Of a stretch of 10,625 bases of DNA, positions 6,725 to 10,625 are shown in pieces. Each line of letters begins with the position of its first letter. Position 1 is the first letter of the stretch. The stretch spans positions 1-10,625 of the forward strand of contig CAJUHX010000067.1 in NCBI GenBank assembly GCA_910586455.1, written 5' to 3'. Source of the stretch: an uncultured Muribaculaceae bacterium. GTDB lineage: Bacteria; Bacteroidota; Bacteroidia; Bacteroidales; Muribaculaceae. Both the position numbers and the translations under genes were made by a program. The notes beneath the pieces were generated by a model that did no database searches, was not told where the DNA came from, and saw nothing but the letters and a program-made list of their open reading frames with translations.

Positions 6725-7174
6725 TCAATTCAATAACTCCTCAATATTGACATTCGGAAAAAGAGCGCTCACTTGTGCGTCATCAAGCACTACCGAACAC
6801 ACCCCGTTATCCAATTTCATTTTTACGACCGGCGTTGATACTACCTGCCCGTTCACACTTATGACTATTCTTTTATCAAGATTGCCCTCGGTTATTTCTG
6901 AATACCTGGAAGTATCATAAAAATTGAACGGCATTGTCACACCCTCTTCACCGGGATAATGAAGCAGTTCTGAGATGTGTACTGTTTCTTCAATAAGACA
7001 GGGTGATATCGTATCTGCCTCACATCCGTTTTCAGTAGTTGAATAAATTGCGACTTTAACGTCTTGGTCAACTCCGATTTTAGCCGGACCCGCTGCTTTG
7101 TCATTGCAAGCTATGGCTATAAGACTGACCATACTCGCAAACAGAACTGTAATAAATGAATTTCTTGTTTTCAT
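6725..7174 (-). CDS. Putative lipoprotein with SecDF P1 head-like C-terminal region
   Basis: This encodes a 149-residue exported protein. The N-terminus has a basic MKTRN, a hydrophobic run, and IAIAC ending at Cys23, a permissive lipobox followed by NDK, so it is probably lipid-anchored. After a short linker, residues 91-141 contain YSEITEGNLDKRI and ISVNGQVVSTPVVKMKLDNG. These resemble the SecD P1 head motif, in which a conserved 'T.eN.gkrlAi.ldg.vvsaPvv...i..G' pattern occurs. I recognised this by pattern only. Two Cys (51 and 59) lie close together in the mature part. The gene is the last of three, 8 nt after the membrane-protein gene and in the same direction as the sigma factor gene. 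A role in envelope sensing or as a target of that sigma factor is inference. No clear terminator follows it. Confidence 0.65.
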   Translation of the reverse strand: MKTRNSFITVLFASMVSLIAIACNDKAAGPAKIGVDQDVKVAIYSTTENGCEADTISPCLIEETVHISELLHYPGEEGVTMPFNFYDTSRYSEITEGNLDKRIVISVNGQVVSTPVVKMKLDNGVCSVVLDDAQVSALFPNVNIEELLN

Positions 7175-7182
7175 ATGTTTAA

Positions 7183-7737
7183 TTATTCGACTCCGTTCCG
7201 GTAGCCTATTATATCTAATTGCCTGATGTTGCTCCTATACCACATAAATTCAAGGCCGAAGCAAATAACAGTCACCCCCCATACCATATACATATCCGAT
7301 GTATTTATAAAAGGAGGTATTAAGGAAAGCCATATCAGCAATGGGACTATCAGGATACTTATGAGCAATTCGATTTTCCGGTAGCGTTTCTTTATGCTCA
7401 CGATAGCCGCCAATATTTCGGCATTGGAATCCTCCCACAAATTGACTCGTTTAATGGCTATGTATAGTCCAATACCACAAATGATTCCTATAACAATAAC
7501 AGCACAGAACGAAACAAGCCATAACACCGGTAGCTTTGCAGGAGACCACAAATGTGATGTAGCCAAAAGGACTATACATACAAATGAAAACAGTTCTCCC
7601 AAGAATACCTTTCTTAAAAGACGCGACTTCACATCATTTTTTTGAGCAAGACATGCATTGTCTTTCTGAGGACTTCCGATACTTTTAATCTCCGGTTTTA
7701 CAGATTGCCATGTGGCCTTTAATTCTTCAAGTTCCAT
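7183..7737 (-). CDS. Four-helix membrane protein, probable regulator of the adjacent ECF sigma factor
   Basis: The 184-residue product begins with a cytoplasmic-looking charged segment (MELEELKATWQSVKPEIKS) and then has four hydrophobic segments at about residues 44-64, 69-95, 121-143 and 149-168. The first three are separated by charged loops and the last two by a short hairpin. The 'LEELK..W' opening followed by membrane helices is a pattern I associate with proteins encoded directly after ECF sigma genes in Bacteroidetes. There is no zinc-binding anti-sigma motif and no FecR-like domain visible, so calling it an anti-sigma factor rests on position alone. Its ATG is 1 nt after the sigma stop and is preceded by an unusually strong ribosome binding site, so the two proteins are probably made in a fixed ratio. 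Confidence 0.75.
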   Translation of the reverse strand: MELEELKATWQSVKPEIKSIGSPQKDNACLAQKNDVKSRLLRKVFLGELFSFVCIVLLATSHLWSPAKLPVLWLVSFCAVIVIGIICGIGLYIAIKRVNLWEDSNAEILAAIVSIKKRYRKIELLISILIVPLLIWLSLIPPFINTSDMYMVWGVTVICFGLEFMWYRSNIRQLDIIGYRNGVE

Positions 7738-7738
7738 A

Positions 7739-8236
7739 TTAAGCCTCCTTTTTCGATGAAATTCTTTCCTTTATTCTGTGCAGTCGTGATGCGACTGTAT
7801 TCCTCGGTATACCCATATTAATGGCGATTTCGTCATAGCTTAACTCATCAAGCCACATTAATATCAAGGCTTTATCCATAGGATTGAGTTGAGCGATCAG
7901 AGAGTAAAGCCATTCTAATTTTTCCTTTATTTCATTATCATTTTCATCTTGAAAATGAACTATAGGCATTTCATCAAAAGAAATTGTTTTAACCTTTGGG
8001 GTGAGTTTTCTCAAAGTAAACAGACATGTATTGATACATACCTTATATACCCAAGTCGATTCAGAACTCTCTTGCCGAAAATTGCGATATCCCTTATACA
8101 GCGAAATCAAGACTTCCTGCCTTATGTCATCAAATGGCACCTTGTTTGAGGCATAAAAGAAGCAGACACTGAAAATTATCTTTTCATACCGTCCGACCAT
8201 CGCGGTAAAGGATTGATTATAGTCCGGGGTATTCAT
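7739..8236 (-). CDS. RNA polymerase sigma factor, ECF subfamily
   Basis: This is a 165-residue sigma-70 family factor of the extracytoplasmic-function type, which redirects RNA polymerase to a small set of promoters in response to a signal. The region 2 domain spans about residues 8-78 and includes the core-binding DDIRQEVLISLYKGYRNFR and, further on, STWVYKVCINTCLFTLRK. A short linker follows. The region 4 domain spans about 105-160 with LSYDEIAINMGIPRNTVASR, the helix-turn-helix that reads the -35-type element. Regions 1.1 and 3 are absent, as expected for ECF factors. It is first in a three-gene unit with the membrane protein (1-nt gap) and the lipoprotein. Such factors are commonly held inactive by a membrane partner encoded next door. 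The target genes cannot be told from this sequence. Confidence 0.93.
   Translation of the reverse strand: MNTPDYNQSFTAMVGRYEKIIFSVCFFYASNKVPFDDIRQEVLISLYKGYRNFRQESSESTWVYKVCINTCLFTLRKLTPKVKTISFDEMPIVHFQDENDNEIKEKLEWLYSLIAQLNPMDKALILMWLDELSYDEIAINMGIPRNTVASRLHRIKERISSKKEA
7744..7753 (-). promoter_or_regulatory. Strong Shine-Dalgarno sequence for the membrane-protein gene
   Basis: The minus strand reads AAAAAGGAGG, ending 6 nt before the ATG at 7737. It lies within the last codons of the sigma gene (KKEA). This is close to a perfect match to the 16S anti-Shine-Dalgarno sequence, whereas the other genes here, as usual in Bacteroidetes, lack such sites. Confidence 0.65.
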
Positions 8237-8252
8237 AATTCGTTTCTCTTTA

Positions 8253-8260
8253 CAAAGTTA
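8253..8260 (-). promoter_or_regulatory. Probable -7 element upstream of the ECF sigma gene
   Basis: The minus strand reads TAACTTTG, a full match to TAnnTTTG, ending 16 nt before the sigma ATG at 8236. No clear TTTG lies at the right -33 distance; the upstream bases are A/T-rich instead. Expression may therefore be weak, or may need an activator or the ECF factor itself. The remaining part of the 225-bp gap up to menE (8461) shows only the stem-loop listed below and a short palindrome. Confidence 0.5.
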
Positions 8261-8438
8261 GTTGCAATTTTTTATAAATAGTTCCATGCAACGATAAAAA
8301 AGGAAAACAAACGGACCGGACTGACGAAAAATAAAGCAGCCGTAATAACAATATGGTTCTATAGCCGGGCTATGGGCCTATGGTCAATTTTCTATGGCAT
8401 CGCCCATTCTGTGCAGAATAAATGCTTCTGCCGGTGAA

Positions 8439-8458
8439 TGACGGCGAGGACGCCGTCA
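8439..8458 (-). terminator. Stem-loop after menE
   Basis: TGACGGCG (8439-8446) and CGCCGTCA (8451-8458) form a perfect 8-bp GC-rich stem with a 4-nt loop. The stem starts 3 nt after the menE stop on the minus strand. No T-run follows on that strand, so it may protect the transcript end or slow the polymerase rather than be a classical terminator. A second short palindrome, ATTCTG/CAGAAT at 8406-8419, lies a little further on. Confidence 0.5.
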
Positions 8459-8461
8459 CAA

Positions 8462-9385
8462 CTACACACGGCGGATTTTGCCGTTGGCGGTGCGCGGCAG
8501 TGCGTGCACACAGTATATCAGTTGGGGCTTGCGGCGCCCGAGGCCGAGCGAATCGATGGCTTGCTGAAGCTGTGGCAACATGTTGTGCGGAGCTTCGGCT
8601 ACCAGCACAGGCACTTCGCCCCATTTGTCGTCCGGCTCGGCCTTTATATAGAACGGTACTTTAAGTACGGCCTGCAGACAGCACTCGAGTTCTTCAGCCA
8701 TAATCTTTATGCCTCCGGAGTTAATTACATTGTCGGCGCGGCCGAGCCATCGGAAACGACCGGAGTCGAGCAGTTCGACCACGTCGTTGGTCTGTAATGT
8801 GCCGAACGACATGCTGTCGGCTGTAATGCGCAGACAATCACGGCTGTCGATGCTGAAACTGATACCCGGCATGGCGCTGTATATGCCCTGAGGATCGATG
8901 GCGTCGGACAAGGCTACATGGCTGCATGTTTCGGTCATGCCGTAAGTGCAGAACGCGGCGAAAGGCATGCCTGCAAGCATGCGTCGGCGTGTATCGTCAA
9001 GACGCGCTCCGCCTATGATTACATTTCGGATATGATGTGCGTTGGCATCGGATACGATGCTGTCGACCTGCGACGGCACTATTGCCAGAAGGTCGACCGA
9101 TTCGTTGATTTCTATGCGGTTGCTTACCGGCAGTTCGATCAGACGGCATCCGGCCTCAAAGGCGCGTACTGCCATCATTTTTCCGGCTATATAGTCCATC
9201 GACAGCGGTATGGCCAGCACGGAGTCCGATTTAATACCGAATCGGCTGTTGGTGGCACGTGCCGACAGCCGCATATCAGCTTTTAACAGCCGTATTTCCT
9301 TTGGTGTGCCGGTACTGCCCGAGGTATGGGCTACAATGTATGGCTCGGGCGAAAGCCATTGCCGGCGAAATTCATCGAGTGTCAT
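8462..9385 (-). CDS. menE: o-Succinylbenzoate-CoA ligase
   Basis: MenE activates o-succinylbenzoate with ATP and joins it to coenzyme A in menaquinone synthesis. The protein belongs to the adenylate-forming (AMP-binding) family: the phosphate-binding loop TSGSTGTPK is at 21-29, YGMTET at 148-153, TNDVVEL near 199-205, GRADNVINSGGIKI at 215-228, and the C-terminal PRTANGKIRR with its catalytic Lys at 297-306. I chose the ATG at 9385, which overlaps the menC stop as ATGA. An in-frame TTG two codons upstream (9391) is possible but less likely. With this start the protein is 307 residues, short for the family, and the phosphate loop sits only about 20 residues from the N-terminus. The usual N-terminal segment is largely absent, yet all the listed catalytic motifs are present. 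It is the last gene of the men operon here. Confidence 0.93.
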   Translation of the reverse strand: MTLDEFRRQWLSPEPYIVAHTSGSTGTPKEIRLLKADMRLSARATNSRFGIKSDSVLAIPLSMDYIAGKMMAVRAFEAGCRLIELPVSNRIEINESVDLLAIVPSQVDSIVSDANAHHIRNVIIGGARLDDTRRRMLAGMPFAAFCTYGMTETCSHVALSDAIDPQGIYSAMPGISFSIDSRDCLRITADSMSFGTLQTNDVVELLDSGRFRWLGRADNVINSGGIKIMAEELECCLQAVLKVPFYIKAEPDDKWGEVPVLVAEAPHNMLPQLQQAIDSLGLGRRKPQLIYCVHALPRTANGKIRRV

Positions 9386-10404
9386 TGCCAATGCAGCGAG
9401 TCAAGCAGGTTATAGTCGAATTGCATGGGTCCGCCATAGAGTGCGGCGTCGTGCATATTCAGGCACGAGCCTATGTTGTCGGTATAAATCTGTCCGGTGC
9501 CAAGCCCCTGCGGTATGTCGAGTGGATATTGGCTGACGAATGCGGCCAGATAATAGAGTCCGACGCTGCTTTCAAGAGCCGATGTCAGCCACCAGCCTAT
9601 ACCTTCCTGCAGTGCCAGACGTCGCCAGCTGTCGGATTCCTTCAGGCCTCCGCAAAGTGTAGGTTTAAGAATAATGTATGCCGGACGTATCTGACGCAAC
9701 ATCGCCAGCTTCTCGGCATCGCTGCGCAGGCCTATGAGGTCTTCGTCGAGGGCGATGTCGATAGGCGATGTGCGGCACAGTTCGGCCATGAGTCCGTACT
9801 GCCCCTGGCGTACCGGCTGTTCTATGGAGTGTATGCCGAACGGCGAGAGGCGCTCCAGATGTTCGGCCGCGTTTTCGGGTGAGAAGCTGCCGTTGGCGTC
9901 GAGCCGAATTTCGAGTTCGTCGGGGGTGAATTGTCGGCGAATGGCACGGATGAGGTCGAGTTCGTCGTCGAAGTCTATGCCTCCGATTTTCAGTTTCAGC
10001 ACTTTGAATCCCTGCTGCAGCTTGGCGGCTATGGCCTGCTGCATGGTGTGCTTGTCGGCCATCCATATCAGGCCGTTGATTGCTATGCCGCTGTGGCCGC
10101 GTGTCCATGTATTGTCGGGCAGGGGCATGTGCAGCATATCGGCGGCGCATCGCACTGCCGAGGATGTCACGCTGCTGTACGGCAGTGTGCCGCCGCAGTA
10201 TGCCTTAAGCTGGGCAAGAAAATCGGCCCGCGATTCCGGAGCCAGCGACTCGAAAAAGTTGGCTTCGGCATAACGTCGGCCGGATGGCATGGAGGCGTCG
10301 GGGCGGCGCAGCAGGAATGTGCTGCGCCGTTGCATGACCTCACGCGAGGTACGTGCCGTAAAACCGAATGTAAGCGGGTATTCGGTCCACTCAGTAGCCG
10401 CCAT
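9382..10404 (-). CDS. menC: o-Succinylbenzoate synthase
   Basis: MenC dehydrates 2-succinyl-6-hydroxy-2,4-cyclohexadiene-1-carboxylate to o-succinylbenzoate, the step before MenE. It is an enolase-superfamily enzyme: an N-terminal capping domain (about 1-100) is followed by a barrel with the catalytic set. Visible are KLKIGG with K137 and K139, the metal ligands D169 (LDANGSF), E195 (SIEQPV) and D220 (ALDED), and K247 in ILKPTLCGG. The length is 340 residues. The start ATG overlaps the menB stop by one base (TGATG), and its stop overlaps the menE start by four, so the three genes are tightly coupled. Enolase-superfamily members can be mistaken for dipeptide epimerases, but the flanking menB and menE make this assignment safe. 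Confidence 0.94.
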   Translation of the reverse strand: MAATEWTEYPLTFGFTARTSREVMQRRSTFLLRRPDASMPSGRRYAEANFFESLAPESRADFLAQLKAYCGGTLPYSSVTSSAVRCAADMLHMPLPDNTWTRGHSGIAINGLIWMADKHTMQQAIAAKLQQGFKVLKLKIGGIDFDDELDLIRAIRRQFTPDELEIRLDANGSFSPENAAEHLERLSPFGIHSIEQPVRQGQYGLMAELCRTSPIDIALDEDLIGLRSDAEKLAMLRQIRPAYIILKPTLCGGLKESDSWRRLALQEGIGWWLTSALESSVGLYYLAAFVSQYPLDIPQGLGTGQIYTDNIGSCLNMHDAALYGGPMQFDYNLLDSLHWQ

Positions 10405-10625
10405 CAGCCGGGGAACTGGGGGAAACTGTCGAAGTCGGGGTCACGTTTTTCAAGGAATGCGTTTTTGCCTTCCTGCGCCTCGTCCATAAGGTAATACATC
10501 AGAGTGGCGTCGCCTGCAAACTCCATAAGGCCATGCTGACCGTCGAGTTCGGCATTGAGAGCACGCTTAATCATGCGTATGGCAAAGGGCGAGCGCTTCA
10601 TTATTGTTTCGCACCACTCCACTAC
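10404..10625 (-). CDS. menB: 1,4-dihydroxy-2-naphthoyl-CoA synthase (C-terminal part only)
   Basis: Only the last 73 codons are in the window; the gene runs off the right edge. MenB closes the ring of o-succinylbenzoyl-CoA to form 1,4-dihydroxy-2-naphthoyl-CoA. The visible end aligns well with the E. coli MenB C-terminus: WCETIMKRSPFAIRMIKRAL, then LNAELDGQHGL, EFAGDATLMYY and EGKNAFLEKRDPDF. This crotonase-family C-terminus, including AGDAT and EGKNAFLEKR, is diagnostic of MenB among its relatives. The catalytic oxyanion-hole region lies outside the window. The stop codon shares one base with the menC start. The menD and menF genes are probably further upstream, beyond the edge. Confidence 0.95.
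   Translation of the reverse strand, partial: VVEWCETIMKRSPFAIRMIKRALNAELDGQHGLMEFAGDATLMYYLMDEAQEGKNAFLEKRDPDFDSFPQFPG

Noticed and set aside
8406..8419. ATTCTG/CAGAAT palindrome as a regulator binding site
   Set aside because: There is a single copy, it is too short, and it is far from either promoter; there is no support beyond symmetry.
9386..9391. TTG start two codons upstream for menE
   Set aside because: The ATG at 9385 gives the common ATGA overlap with menC and needs no rare start codon.

Overview
The window looks like chromosome of a member of the Bacteroidales, plausibly a Muribaculaceae-type gut bacterium. The signs are: Bacteroidetes-type promoters (TTTG, 19-20 nt, TAnnTTTG); a DUF4835/PorD-type protein, which is a Bacteroidetes family; a CoaBC with the 'PAMD' variant I associate with this phylum; and little use of Shine-Dalgarno sequences apart from one exception. 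The family-level placement is inference. I see no tRNA, rRNA, CRISPR array or insertion sequence.

Region 1 (about 78-5896, + strand, GC-rich) is a tight five-gene housekeeping operon: DNA polymerase sliding clamp (dnaN), a DEDDh 3'-5' exonuclease, bifunctional CoaBC (coenzyme A synthesis), a secreted DUF4835/PorD-like protein, and the DNA-repair ATPase RecN. Gaps are 9 nt or less, or the genes overlap. A promoter precedes dnaN, and a strong stem-loop lies just after recN, between convergent genes.

Region 2 (about 5900-8300, - strand, visibly AT-rich) is an accessory segment with two transcription units. The first, read from a near-consensus promoter at 6556-6586, holds a 44-residue small gene followed by a gene that appears broken by one extra base in a run of six A (coding strand). 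Removing that base joins two short reading frames into one 160-residue protein resembling DUF6169. The second unit encodes an ECF sigma factor, a four-helix membrane protein (likely its regulator) and a lipoprotein whose C-terminal part resembles the head subdomain of the SecD P1 region.

Region 3 (about 8439-10625, - strand, GC-rich) is the distal part of a menaquinone operon: the 3' end of menB, then menC and menE, with 1-nt and 4-nt overlaps and a stem-loop after menE.

The most interesting material is in region 2: an uncharacterised sigma/membrane-protein/SecD-head-like lipoprotein cassette, and a small two-gene operon with a probable frameshift. No function has been shown for either from sequence alone.
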